From contig JACMIV010000154.1 of NCBI GenBank assembly GCA_014380965.1, positions 1-15,700 of the forward strand: a stretch of DNA of 15,700 nt, in the 5' to 3' direction. The position numbers and the translations under genes are program-made. The DNA comes from Rhizobiaceae bacterium (GTDB taxonomy: Bacteria > Pseudomonadota > Alphaproteobacteria > Rhizobiales > Rhizobiaceae). Positions 7,820 to 15,487 of this stretch are shown piece after piece; positions within the stretch are counted from its first letter, which is position 1; each line of letters starts with the position of its first letter. The notes under the pieces are model-generated. The model had not been told where the DNA came from. It was given only the letters and a program-made list of their open reading frames with translations, and made no database searches.

Positions 7820-7977
7820 GCCGACGGGGTCCTCCCCCCGATCGAAAGGCGTCGCGCGGGTCCGTCTGAAAACCTGCAGACCGGGCCCGACCCGCGCGTC
7901 CTCCCCGCGCTCGAGGGTCCGAGAGACACCAGAGCATGCCTACGCGAAAGCCCGGACGTCGCCCGTCCGGGCTTTTT
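7820..7977 (+). ncRNA. Candidate small RNA with two anti-Shine-Dalgarno loops (αr14/cuckoo-like)
   Basis: Three structures follow one another. Hairpin A (7822-7844) pairs CGACGGGG with CCCCG(A)TCG around loop TCCTCC. Hairpin B (7894-7910) pairs GCGCG with CGCGC around loop TCCTCCC; it can be extended by GACCC (7889-7893) with GGGTC (7915-7919) across a TCGA bulge. The third is the intrinsic terminator at 7947-7977. Between A and B, 7864-7881 can form GTCTG/CAGAC. Two hairpins exposing CCUCC plus a terminator is the plan of alphaproteobacterial cuckoo/CcsR/αr14 RNAs, which I know from the literature; membership is inferred, and the typical loop there is longer (CCUCCUCCC). Likely job: base-pairing with ribosome-binding sites of target mRNAs to block translation. 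The 3' end is well defined; the 5' end and promoter are unknown. Confidence 0.6.
7947..7977 (+). terminator. Strong intrinsic terminator
   Basis: A perfect 12-bp stem pairs AAAGCCCGGACG (7947-7958) with CGTCCGGGCTTT (7964-7975), with five-base loop TCGCC and T-run 7973-7977. The orientation is plus, because the run of T is longer on that side. No protein gene on the plus strand ends nearby (putA ends about 1.2 kb upstream), so it most likely ends an independent small transcript. Confidence 0.9.
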
Positions 7978-8000
7978 CGTGCTCTCGCACCGTTCCCCTG

Positions 8001-8030
8001 TTGGCGGGGCCGCGAGCCGCATTCTATGCT
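8001..8030 (+). promoter_or_regulatory. Possible fhs promoter
   Basis: TTGGCG at 8001-8006 and TATGCT at 8025-8030 are separated by 18 bases, a fair match to a housekeeping promoter. It lies after the terminator and leaves a leader of about 60 bases before fhs. The elements are weak, and no folate riboswitch structure was recognised between them and the gene. Confidence 0.35.
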
Positions 8031-8098
8031 GTCGCGCTCCCGCAGCGGATCGGTTCGCCGAGGAGCCAAGAACACGACCCCTTGGGAGATGATGAAGC

Positions 8099-9778
8099 AT
8101 GGCGGAGTTCCAGTCGGATATCGAGATCGCGCGCGCCGCAAGGAAGCTCCCGATCCGTGAGGTGGCGCAAAAACTCGGGATCGCCGAGGAGCACATCGTT
8201 CCCTACGGCCACGACAAGGCGAAGATCGAAGCCGGCTTCATCCGCGGCCTGAAGGATCGCCCGGACGGTAAGCTGATCCTCGTCACTGCCGTCAATCCGA
8301 CGCCAGCTGGCGAAGGGAAGACGACGACCACCGTCGGTCTCGGCGACGGCCTGAACCGCATCGGCAAGCGTGCGGCGGTCTGCATCCGCGAGGCCTCGCT
8401 CGGGCCGTGCTTCGGCGTCAAAGGGGGAGCGGCCGGCGGCGGCCATGCCCAGGTCGTGCCGATGGAGGATATGAACCTTCACTTCACCGGCGATTTCCAC
8501 GCCATCACCGCGGCGCACAACCTGCTCGCCGCTCTGCTCGACAATCACATCTACTGGGGCAACGAGCAGAAGATCGACACGCGCCGCGTCGTCTGGCGGC
8601 GCGTCATGGACATGAACGACCGCTCGCTGCGCGAGATCGTCACCTCGCTGGGCGGCGTCGCGAACGGCTACCCCCGTGAATCGGGCTTCGACATCACGGT
8701 CGCCTCCGAGGTGATGGCGATTCTCTGCCTCGCGATCGATCTCGCCGACCTCGAAAAGCGGCTTGGCGACATCATCGTCGCCTACCGCTCGGACAAGAGC
8801 GCGGTCTTTGCTCGTGACATCAAGGCGGACGGCGCGATGGCCGTCCTCCTCAAGGACGCGATGCAGCCGAATCTCGTGCAGACGCTCGAGAACAATCCGG
8901 CCTTCGTGCACGGCGGGCCTTTCGCCAACATCGCGCATGGCTGCAACTCCGTCGTCGCCACGAACACGGCTTTGAAGCTTGCGGACTATGTCGTGACCGA
9001 AGCGGGTTTCGGCGCCGATCTCGGCGCTGAGAAATTCTTCGACATCAAGTGCCGGAAGGCCGGCCTTTCGCCCGCCGCCTGCGTCATCGTCGCCACGGTG
9101 CGCTCGATGAAGATGAACGGCGGCATCGCCAAGGACGATCTCGGCACCGAGAATGTCGCGGCGGTCACCAAGGGCTGCGCCAATCTGGGCCGGCATATCG
9201 AGAATGTCGGCCTGTTCGGCGTGCCCGTTCTCGTCGCGATCAATCATTTCGCCACCGATACCGAAGCCGAGATCGAAGCGGTGAAGGCCTATTGCGCGTC
9301 TCTCGGCACCGAAGCCGTCCTCTGCCGGCATTGGGCACAAGGCTCGGCCGGAATCGAGGAACTCGCCGGAAAGGTCGCCGCGCTCGCCGATGGCGGCACC
9401 GCGGCGTTCGCGCCGCTCTATGCGGAGGAGATGAGCCTTGCAGACAAGATCGAGACCATCGTCAGGCGCATCTATCGGGGAGCGGCAGTTTCGATGGACC
9501 GGAGCGTCGCCGCCCAACTCGCGGATTTCACCGCGAAGGGCTATGGCCACCTGCCGATCTGCATGGCCAAGACCCAATATTCCTTCACCACCGATCCGGC
9601 GCTCCGCGGCGCGCCAGAGGGTCATACCGTCCACGTCCGCGAGGTTCGGCTGGCGGCCGGGGCGGGCTTCGTCGTCGTCATCTGCGGGGACGTGATGACC
9701 ATGCCGGGCCTGCCCCGCAGCCCGTCCTCGGAGCGCATCTTCCTCAACGAGATGGGCCAGATCGAGGGACTGTTCTAG
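8099..9778 (+). CDS. fhs: Formate-tetrahydrofolate ligase
   Basis: This 559-residue cytosolic enzyme makes 10-formyl-tetrahydrofolate from formate, ATP and tetrahydrofolate. It shows the family ATP-binding loop [11 protein letters not shown] (residues 67-77, Lys74), followed by [34 protein letters not shown] and [17 protein letters not shown], and the length is typical. The ATG at 8099 has GGGAG at 8084-8088. In this setting it may recycle C1 units released when choline-derived betaine is demethylated, or feed purine and formyl-methionine synthesis; this is inference, as no partner gene (such as folD) is present. It appears to be a single-gene unit. No strong intrinsic terminator follows, so read-through into the downstream phosphodiesterase is possible. 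Confidence 0.97.
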   Translation: MAEFQSDIEIARAARKLPIREVAQKLGIAEEHIVPYGHDKAKIEAGFIRGLKDRPDGKLILVTAVNPTPAGEGKTTTTVGLGDGLNRIGKRAAVCIREASLGPCFGVKGGAAGGGHAQVVPMEDMNLHFTGDFHAITAAHNLLAALLDNHIYWGNEQKIDTRRVVWRRVMDMNDRSLREIVTSLGGVANGYPRESGFDITVASEVMAILCLAIDLADLEKRLGDIIVAYRSDKSAVFARDIKADGAMAVLLKDAMQPNLVQTLENNPAFVHGGPFANIAHGCNSVVATNTALKLADYVVTEAGFGADLGAEKFFDIKCRKAGLSPAACVIVATVRSMKMNGGIAKDDLGTENVAAVTKGCANLGRHIENVGLFGVPVLVAINHFATDTEAEIEAVKAYCASLGTEAVLCRHWAQGSAGIEELAGKVAALADGGTAAFAPLYAEEMSLADKIETIVRRIYRGAAVSMDRSVAAQLADFTAKGYGHLPICMAKTQYSFTTDPALRGAPEGHTVHVREVRLAAGAGFVVVICGDVMTMPGLPRSPSSERIFLNEMGQIEGLF

Positions 9779-9922
9779 CGAATTTGTCGCCATCTCGAGC
9801 CGTATGCGGACCTGCCGCAAGCGTCCTCATTCAATCGAAAGGAGACCAGACTTCACCTCTCGGCGGTTAAGTTCTTTTTGAGTCTTATCGCGTTGACTGC
9901 GCGAAGCTCGAAGGTGGATGCC

Positions 9923-11533
9923 GTGGCGAAACTTGTCAGTCTCTTGATCTCTGCGCGCCGTCAGCGGCTGATCGCACTCGTCATGGGCCTTGCGATCTTC
10001 GCGCTACTGCTTTCGGCCACGTCGTTCCTCGCCTTGGGTGAACTGCGCCGTTTCATGGCTGCCGAAAGCCAGGCCGCCCTTGCGCCGTTCGCTCGCATCC
10101 GCACCGATCTCGACGAGACCTTCGGGGCGATCGCGGCCGAGGTGACCGCCACTCCCTGCACGGCCGACTTCCTCACGCAGCTGCGCCGCGTCGGGTTCAG
10201 GCCCGATGGCTTTAGCGAGTTTTTCTATGCGCCCGGCGGCACCGTCCGGTGCTCGCTGAGCGTGGCGGGACGGCAGAAACCGCTTGCGCTCGGAACGCCG
10301 GACATTGCGCCGAGCGCCGTTTCCAACTCCTCGATCTGGGTCGATCGCGGACTGAGCTTCGCGGGGCTGAAAGGGCTCGTCGGGTCCATCGTCCTGCGCG
10401 GTGATTTCGCCATCGTCGTTCCGCCGCAGAAACCGTTGATCTCGATGCCGCCATGGCTTCAATACGAGGTGGTCCTGACGGGCAATGACGATCGCTACTG
10501 GCACCGCGCCGGCGAGGTTCAGGTTTTCGACGGCTACAAGATCTCTCAGGGACCGAGGGCGCCCACAATCCCGACCACCGTGCGCAGCCTCGCATGCGAT
10601 GGTTTCCAACGCTACTGCGTCGCAACCGAGGTGATCCCCGCAGCATTTGCAATGGCTGCGCGTACCTACATCCTTGCCGCACTCCTCTTTCTTGCGCTCG
10701 CCTCCGCAGGTCTCGCGGTCTGGGGCAAGGCCGCGATCGTTCGTCGCTGGTCGTTCGAGCAGCGCTTCCGCCGCCATCTGGATGCGAGCTCCGTGCTCTG
10801 CGTCTACCAGCCGATCATCGCAGTCGGCACCGGCGAGGTCGTCGGCTGCGAGGTGCTGGCGCGTTGGCGCGATGTCGACGACAGCATCGTCTACCCCGAC
10901 CGCTTCATCCCGGTGGTGGAGCGCTTCGGCTTGACGGAGAAATTCACGCGCCTCGTGGTGGAACGCGCGTTTGCCGAACTATCCGCTTCGATACCGACCG
11001 ATCGCAGGCTGAAGCTCACCGTCAACATTTTTCCGCGCGACCTCGACAGCGAGCTCCTCGTCGACATTTTCAAGGTATTCGATCCTATCCGCGACCGCGT
11101 CGACATCGTCGTCGAGCTCGTCGAAAGCGACGAGATCGCCGTCGACGTCGCACAACGGCAGATCGAGGCGTTGAGGGCTGCCGGCATCAAGACCTACATC
11201 GACGACTTCGGAACGGGGTACTCCAACATCCACAACCTCGCTGCCCTCGCCGTGGACGGCGTGAAGCTCGACCGCGCTTTCGCGATGGCGCCCGAAGGCA
11301 GCCTGATGGCCCGCATGCTCGGGCATGCCATCGATATGATCCACGCCTCCGGCCGTGCCATCGTCATCGAGGGCGTCGAGACCGCCGAACGGTTGGAGGA
11401 TCTGAGGCGCGTCGTGCCACCGATCGACTTCGCGCAGGGCTACCACATCTCGCGGCCCCTCGACATCGGGCGGTTCACCGACTTCCTGGCGGCCGAAGAG
11501 CCACGCCGGCTGCGCCTCGACCTTGCGGCCTGA
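9923..11533 (+). CDS. Membrane c-di-GMP phosphodiesterase (CSS-motif sensor plus EAL domain)
   Basis: This protein of about 536 residues degrades c-di-GMP. The N-terminal membrane segment (about residues 14-38) is followed by a periplasmic CSS-type domain with four cysteines (Cys79, Cys110, Cys225, Cys232), where the usual CSS reads Cys-Ser-Leu. A second membrane segment (about 246-266) leads into a cytoplasmic EAL domain. Catalytic motifs are complete: EVL variant with Glu310, VNIFPRDL, VVELVES, Asp427-Asp428 in IDDFGTGYSN, Lys448, Glu483 in IEGVET, and Gln505 in QGY. In family members the periplasmic cysteines sense redox/disulfide state and tune activity. No ATG fits; GTG at 9923 with AAGG eight bases upstream is preferred, and a TTG at 9878 would add 15 residues. 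It lies 144 bases after fhs. Confidence 0.9.
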   Translation: MAKLVSLLISARRQRLIALVMGLAIFALLLSATSFLALGELRRFMAAESQAALAPFARIRTDLDETFGAIAAEVTATPCTADFLTQLRRVGFRPDGFSEFFYAPGGTVRCSLSVAGRQKPLALGTPDIAPSAVSNSSIWVDRGLSFAGLKGLVGSIVLRGDFAIVVPPQKPLISMPPWLQYEVVLTGNDDRYWHRAGEVQVFDGYKISQGPRAPTIPTTVRSLACDGFQRYCVATEVIPAAFAMAARTYILAALLFLALASAGLAVWGKAAIVRRWSFEQRFRRHLDASSVLCVYQPIIAVGTGEVVGCEVLARWRDVDDSIVYPDRFIPVVERFGLTEKFTRLVVERAFAELSASIPTDRRLKLTVNIFPRDLDSELLVDIFKVFDPIRDRVDIVVELVESDEIAVDVAQRQIEALRAAGIKTYIDDFGTGYSNIHNLAALAVDGVKLDRAFAMAPEGSLMARMLGHAIDMIHASGRAIVIEGVETAERLEDLRRVVPPIDFAQGYHISRPLDIGRFTDFLAAEEPRRLRLDLAA

Positions 11534-11600
11534 GGCCTCTCGGCGAAGACATCGTCAGGGGGCGTCGCCGGCCCGCATCCCTACGGTCGTCTGGAACCCA

Positions 11601-11629
11601 TTGCGCTTTCCGGTGACCCACGCTAACGC
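11601..11629 (+). promoter_or_regulatory. Possible trpL promoter
   Basis: TTGCGC at 11601-11606 and TAACGC at 11624-11629 are spaced by 17 bases. If used, transcription would start at or next to the A of the trpL ATG at 11637. This agrees with the leaderless trpL mRNA reported for S. meliloti and with the lack of a ribosome-binding site before this ATG. The hexamers themselves are weak matches. Confidence 0.4.
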
Positions 11630-11636
11630 TCTTCCC

Positions 11637-11684
11637 ATGGAAAATCGCGCGAACGATAGTCTCTGGTGGCAGGTCTCCCCCTAG
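11637..11684 (+). CDS. trpL: trp operon leader peptide TrpL
   Basis: This 15-codon frame reads MENRANDSLWWQVSP and then TAG, with tandem Trp codons TGG TGG at 11664-11669. It lies ahead of a transcription attenuator and trpE(G), the classic design in which a ribosome short of charged tRNA-Trp stalls and prevents termination. S. meliloti has an equivalent leader with three consecutive Trp codons. There is no Shine-Dalgarno sequence in the bases before the ATG, so translation is probably leaderless. In S. meliloti both the terminated leader RNA (rnTrpL) and the peptide act in trans; whether that holds here is unknown. Confidence 0.9.
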   Translation: MENRANDSLWWQVSP

Positions 11685-11756
11685 GCGGCCGGCTCGCGTA
11701 TGGACGCGTGTTTCATAGACAAAGGTCGCCCGAGGTTCTTCCCGGCGGCCTTTTTT
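11684..11756 (+). promoter_or_regulatory. trp attenuator: antiterminator and terminator
   Basis: The terminator stem pairs AAAGGTCGCC (11721-11730) with GGCGGCCTTT (11744-11753), ten pairs including one G-U, with T-run 11751-11756. Segment 2, GGCGGCC at 11684-11690, is identical to GGCGGCC in segment 4 (11744-11750), so it can pair with segment 3 GGTCGCC (11724-11730) instead and stop the terminator forming. Segment 2 begins at the last base of the trpL stop codon, so a ribosome stalled at the Trp codons leaves it free, while one reaching the stop covers it. CGCGA inside trpL can pair with TCGCG at 11693-11697 as a 1:2 stem. A terminated leader RNA would be about 120 nt. Confidence 0.9.
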
Positions 11757-11814
11757 GTTGGGCGGCCGAAGCACACGGGCGAGTGGTTTCGGGCGAACGG
11801 GAGACAGGCAGGCC

Positions 11815-14004
11815 ATGACCCTCGAGACACTCGGCGACGGCGCCGAACGCTTCATCACGGAAGGCGGCGTCGCCATCACCCGCCGCCGGGAAGCCGTGCC
11901 CTATGCCGGCGCGATCGAGCCCTACGTCGATCGCCTCGACACCCGGCGCGGAGCGGTTTTCTCGTCCAACTACGAGTATCCCGGCCGCTACACGCGCTGG
12001 GACACGGCCATCGTCGATCCGCCCCTGATGATCACCTCCGCCGGCCGCGCCATGGCGATCGAGGCGCTCAACCCGCGCGGCGAAGTCATGCTCGGCTTCG
12101 TCGTCTCCGCATTGAAGGACCATGCCGACATCGCCGAGAGCGCGGCGACGGCGACCCGCATCGACCTCACGGTGAAGCTGCCCGACCGGCCCTTCACCGA
12201 GGAGGAGCGCTCGCGGATGCCGACGGTCTTTTCGGTCCTGAGGACGATCGTCGCGCTCTTGCGCTCGGACGAGGACGGCGATCTCGGCCTTTACGGCGCC
12301 TTCGGCTATGATCTGGCCTTCCAGTTCGACCCCGTGCCGGAAAAGCTCGCGCGCCCGGACGACCGGCGCGACGTCGTGCTCTACCTCCCCGACGAGATCC
12401 TCATGGTCGATCACTACGCGGCCAAGGCCTATGTCGACCGCTACGTCTTCGAGAAGGACGGATGCTCGACCGAGGGCCTTCCCGGCGGCGGGCCGGACGC
12501 TCCGTTTGCCGCCTCCGCGGCCATCCCGCCGCGCGGCGATCACCGGCCGGGCGAATATGCCGACCTGGTCAAAGCAACCAAGGAGAAGTTCATCCGCGGC
12601 GATCTCTTCGAGGTCGTCCCCGGCCAGACCTTCTTCGAGCGCTGCGAGAATGCGCCCTCCGCCGTCTCGCGGCGTCTGAAGGCGATTAACCCATCGCCCT
12701 ATTCCTTCTTCATCAATCTCGGTGGCAACGAGTTTTTGATCGGGGCGTCCCCGGAAATGTTCGTGCGCGTCAACGGCCGGCGCGTCGAGACCTGCCCGAT
12801 TTCAGGCACGATCAAGCGCGGCGACGACGCGATCTCGGATTCTGAGCAGATTTTGAAACTCCTGAATTCCAAGAAGGATGAATCCGAGCTCACCATGTGC
12901 TCGGACGTCGACCGCAACGACAAGTCTCGCGTCTGCGAGCCGGGCTCCGTGCGCGTGATCGGCCGGCGCCAGATCGAGATGTATTCGCGTCTCATCCACA
13001 CGGTCGACCACATCGAGGGGCGTCTGCGCGAAGGTATGGACGCGTTCGACGCGTTCCTCTCCCATGCCTGGGCGGTGACAGTGACGGGCGCGCCGAAACT
13101 CTGGGCGATGCGCTTCATCGAGGCGAACGAGAAGAGCCCGCGTGCCTGGTACGGCGGGGCCGTCGGCATGATCCACTTCAACGGCGACATGAACACCGGG
13201 CTGACGCTGCGCACCATCCGCCTCAAGGACGGCATCGCCGAGGTGCGCGCCGGCGCAACGCTCCTCTATGATTCCAATCCGGAGGAGGAGGAGGCCGAGA
13301 CCGAGCTCAAGGCCTCCGCGCTCATTTCCGCGATCCGGGAGGCCGGAAAGCCGAATGCCGGTGTCGGCGAACGGGCCGGGGCAAGGGTTGGGGAGGGGCT
13401 GTCCATTCTCCTCGTCGACCACGAGGATTCCTTCGTCCACACGCTCGCCAACTATTTCCGCCAGACCGGCGCCGCCGTCACGACCGTGCGCACCCCCGTT
13501 CCTCAGGCGATCTTCGACAGCGTCGCGCCGGACCTCGTCGTCTTGTCGCCGGGGCCGGGCAACCCAACGGACTTCGATTGCAAGGGCACGATCGCGTCGG
13601 CGCGCGCGCGCAAGCTGCCGATCTTCGGCGTCTGCCTCGGCCTGCAGGCACTCGCCGAGGCTTATGGCGGCACGCTCCGCACCCTGCACGTCCCCGTCCA
13701 CGGCAAGCCGTCGCGCATCCGCGTCTCGAAGCCCGGCATCATCTTCTCCGGCTTGCCGAACGAGGTGACTGTCGGGCGCTACCATTCTATCTTCGCCGAT
13801 CCGGTACGCCTGCCGAAGGAGTTCGAGGTGACGGCCGAAACCGAGGACGGCGTCGTCATGGCTTTCGAGCACCGCTCCGAACCGATCGCCGCCGTGCAGT
13901 TTCATCCCGAGAGCATCATGAGTCTCGGCGGCGGGGCCGGCATGCGGATGATCGAGAACATCGTCGCTCACCTGCCGCGTCGCGCGCGCGTCAAAGCGGC
14001 CTGA
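11815..14004 (+). CDS. trpE(G): Fused anthranilate synthase TrpE-TrpG
   Basis: This 729-residue protein converts chorismate and glutamine to anthranilate, the first step of tryptophan synthesis, with both subunits on one chain. Residues 1 to about 520 are the chorismate-using part ([68 protein letters not shown]). After a short linker, residues about 530-725 are the glutamine amidotransferase with nucleophile Cys607 (GVCLGLQ), His697 and Glu699 (QFHPES). Length and sequence match S. meliloti TrpE(G). The start is ATG at 11815 with GGGAG at 11799-11803; the longer frame from TTG at 11755 would begin inside the terminator T-run and is rejected. Regulation is by the leader upstream; feedback inhibition by tryptophan is expected from the family. 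Confidence 0.97.
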   Translation: MTLETLGDGAERFITEGGVAITRRREAVPYAGAIEPYVDRLDTRRGAVFSSNYEYPGRYTRWDTAIVDPPLMITSAGRAMAIEALNPRGEVMLGFVVSALKDHADIAESAATATRIDLTVKLPDRPFTEEERSRMPTVFSVLRTIVALLRSDEDGDLGLYGAFGYDLAFQFDPVPEKLARPDDRRDVVLYLPDEILMVDHYAAKAYVDRYVFEKDGCSTEGLPGGGPDAPFAASAAIPPRGDHRPGEYADLVKATKEKFIRGDLFEVVPGQTFFERCENAPSAVSRRLKAINPSPYSFFINLGGNEFLIGASPEMFVRVNGRRVETCPISGTIKRGDDAISDSEQILKLLNSKKDESELTMCSDVDRNDKSRVCEPGSVRVIGRRQIEMYSRLIHTVDHIEGRLREGMDAFDAFLSHAWAVTVTGAPKLWAMRFIEANEKSPRAWYGGAVGMIHFNGDMNTGLTLRTIRLKDGIAEVRAGATLLYDSNPEEEEAETELKASALISAIREAGKPNAGVGERAGARVGEGLSILLVDHEDSFVHTLANYFRQTGAAVTTVRTPVPQAIFDSVAPDLVVLSPGPGNPTDFDCKGTIASARARKLPIFGVCLGLQALAEAYGGTLRTLHVPVHGKPSRIRVSKPGIIFSGLPNEVTVGRYHSIFADPVRLPKEFEVTAETEDGVVMAFEHRSEPIAAVQFHPESIMSLGGGAGMRMIENIVAHLPRRARVKAA

Positions 14005-14011
14005 CGCCAGG

Positions 14012-14914
14012 GTGCCAGCCGCCGATACGCACACGATGAACCGCATCGCGATGGCGTCCATCGCCATCGCCTTCGCAGTCATGGGCATCAAGTACGTAGC
14101 CTACGCCGTCACGGGCTCGGCGGCGCTCCTGTCGGACGCGCTGGAGTCTGTCGTCAACGTCGTCGCCGCCTTCGTCGCCCTGTGGGCGATCCGCGTCGCG
14201 CAGAAGCCGGCGGACAAGGACCATCCGTTCGGCCATCACAAGGCGGAGTATTTCTCGGCCGTGGTCGAGGGCGTCCTCATCGTCGTCGCAGCCCTCCTCA
14301 TCTTCCGCGAGGCATGGCTCGCCTACGAGGTGCCGCGGGCGCTTGAAGAGCCTGGCCTTGGGATCGCGGTCAACTCCATCGCGACGCTGATCAACCTCCT
14401 CTGGGCGCTCTTCCTCATCCGCCAGTCGCGGATGCGCCGCTCCCCCGCGCTCGGCGCCGACGGGCGGCACCTGATGTCGGACGTCGTCACCTCCGTCGGC
14501 GTCATCGCCGGTCTCGGCATCGCGACGGCCACCGGCTGGCTGGTGCTCGACCCGATCATGGCCGCGCTCGTCGCCGCCAACATCCTGCGCGAGGGGTTCC
14601 ACGTCGTCACCGCCTCGCTCTCCGGCCTCATGGACCGCGCGATGGAGCCCGCGGAGGAGGCGCGCGTGCGCCAGCTCATCTCCGAACATGCCGACGGCGC
14701 GCTCGAGGTCCACGACCTCAAGACCCGTATCGCCGGCCCGGCGCTCTTCATCGAGTTCCACATGGTCGTGCCGGAGGCCATGACGGTCGGCGCCGCCCAC
14801 GACATCTGCGACCGCATCGAAGCGGCGCTGACGGCGGACTTCGACCATGCGACGGTGCAGATCCACGTCGAGCCGGAGGGCGAGATCCAGGAGACGGGGG
14901 TGAGGGTGGTGTGA
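14012..14914 (+). CDS. Cation diffusion facilitator (FieF/CDF-type metal exporter)
   Basis: This inner-membrane metal/proton antiporter of about 300 residues exports divalent cations such as zinc or iron; the metal cannot be fixed from sequence. Membrane helices lie at the N-terminus (IAMASIAIAFAVMGIKYVAYAV) and in four to five further segments. The helix-2 site LLSDALESVVN and the helix-5 HxxxD (RHLMSDVVTS) supply the transport-site ligands. The loop DHPFGHHKAEYFSAV is typical, and the C-terminal cytoplasmic domain (about 215-295, with VHDLKTR, FIEFHMVVP and ATVQIHVEPEG) is the dimerising metal sensor fold. GTG at 14012 is seven bases after the trpE(G) stop; ATG at 14036 is an alternative, and neither has a clear ribosome-binding site. 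Close spacing suggests co-transcription with trpE(G), without obvious pathway logic. Confidence 0.92.
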   Translation: MPAADTHTMNRIAMASIAIAFAVMGIKYVAYAVTGSAALLSDALESVVNVVAAFVALWAIRVAQKPADKDHPFGHHKAEYFSAVVEGVLIVVAALLIFREAWLAYEVPRALEEPGLGIAVNSIATLINLLWALFLIRQSRMRRSPALGADGRHLMSDVVTSVGVIAGLGIATATGWLVLDPIMAALVAANILREGFHVVTASLSGLMDRAMEPAEEARVRQLISEHADGALEVHDLKTRIAGPALFIEFHMVVPEAMTVGAAHDICDRIEAALTADFDHATVQIHVEPEGEIQETGVRVV

Positions 14915-14916
14915 GC

Positions 14917-14932
14917 GGCATGCTGCCATGCC
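14917..14932. terminator. Small hairpin filling the convergent gap
   Basis: GGCATG-CTGC-CATGCC is a perfect 6-bp stem with a tetraloop. It occupies 16 of the 18 bases between the stops of the cation exporter (plus) and the CesT-like gene (minus). There is no T-run on either side, so it may be a weak bidirectional end signal or an RNA 3'-end stabiliser. Confidence 0.45.
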
Positions 14933-15400
14933 TCACAGCCGGATCATCATTGCCTCATGCTCGATATGATGAACCGGAGCGGAGCTCACCGCAGAGGCGA
15001 CGTGGCGGGAGATCCGCTCACTCCATGTCGTGCGGACGTCCGTGAAACGCTCGATCGTCGTCTTCAGCGTCTGCGCATCGAGATGCGAGACGTCCGCGCT
15101 GTAGCAGAGAGCGATCTGAGCGCTGCGCTCGTCGATGGCCAGGACCGTCCCGTTCGTCTCCAAACCAAGAAAGTTCGCCGTCAGCAGCATTTTCATCAGC
15201 GAAGCGTCGACAGCCCCATGAACGGGCGCAAGATGGGATACGAGATAAAGTCTTCCGTTGCCTTCGGACGCCTCGATGCGAATGACGGCGCCCTCGGTGT
15301 CGACAAGGAGACACACCCCGTCCTCGTCGAGCGCAAAACCGCCGCCATCGGCGGGAGAAAGTTCTCGCAGCCAGTGATTGATCGTCGCGTGATGGCTCAT
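14933..15400 (-). CDS. CesT/Tir-chaperone family type III secretion chaperone-like protein
   Basis: This small acidic protein of 155 residues has the size and alternating strand-helix pattern of class I type III secretion chaperones. Its opening is MSHHATINHWLRELSPADGGGFALDEDGVCLLVD; the conserved central block LMKMLLTANFLGLETNGTVLAIDE is typical, followed by IALCYSADVSHLDAQTLKTTIERF and a C-terminal helix. Members dimerise and hold an effector in a secretable state. ATG at 15400 has a strong GGAAGGA at 15411-15417. It lies 87 bases downstream of a gene whose 3' end is at the window edge, the usual effector-then-chaperone order. No secretion apparatus gene is in the window. The family call comes from recalled motif pattern; the cargo is not proven. 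Confidence 0.75.
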   Translation of the reverse strand: MSHHATINHWLRELSPADGGGFALDEDGVCLLVDTEGAVIRIEASEGNGRLYLVSHLAPVHGAVDASLMKMLLTANFLGLETNGTVLAIDERSAQIALCYSADVSHLDAQTLKTTIERFTDVRTTWSERISRHVASAVSSAPVHHIEHEAMMIRL

Positions 15401-15487
15401 TCGGGTCGGCTCCTTCCGTGACAGGCTATCGTTCCGCAGTTCGCCGCTCTATCCGGCACGGCTGCGTTCGACATCTCGTCCGATGGA

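Noticed and set aside
8031..8098. Folate (THF) riboswitch in the fhs leader
   Set aside because: It was looked for because fhs is a folate gene, but no matching set of conserved stems was recognised in the short leader.
7578..8252. Protein-coding gene between SRPBCC and fhs on the plus strand
   Set aside because: The open frame runs antisense into the SRPBCC gene, over a strong terminator hairpin and into fhs, and has no ribosome-binding site or domain.
8024..9820. 598-codon open frame on the minus strand covering fhs
   Set aside because: It is antisense to a full-length, motif-complete fhs, has no ribosome-binding site or domain, and is low-complexity antisense composition.
11755..11814. 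20-codon N-terminal extension of TrpE(G) from TTG
   Set aside because: It starts inside the T-run of the attenuator terminator and lacks a ribosome-binding site, while ATG at 11815 gives the known family length of 729 residues.
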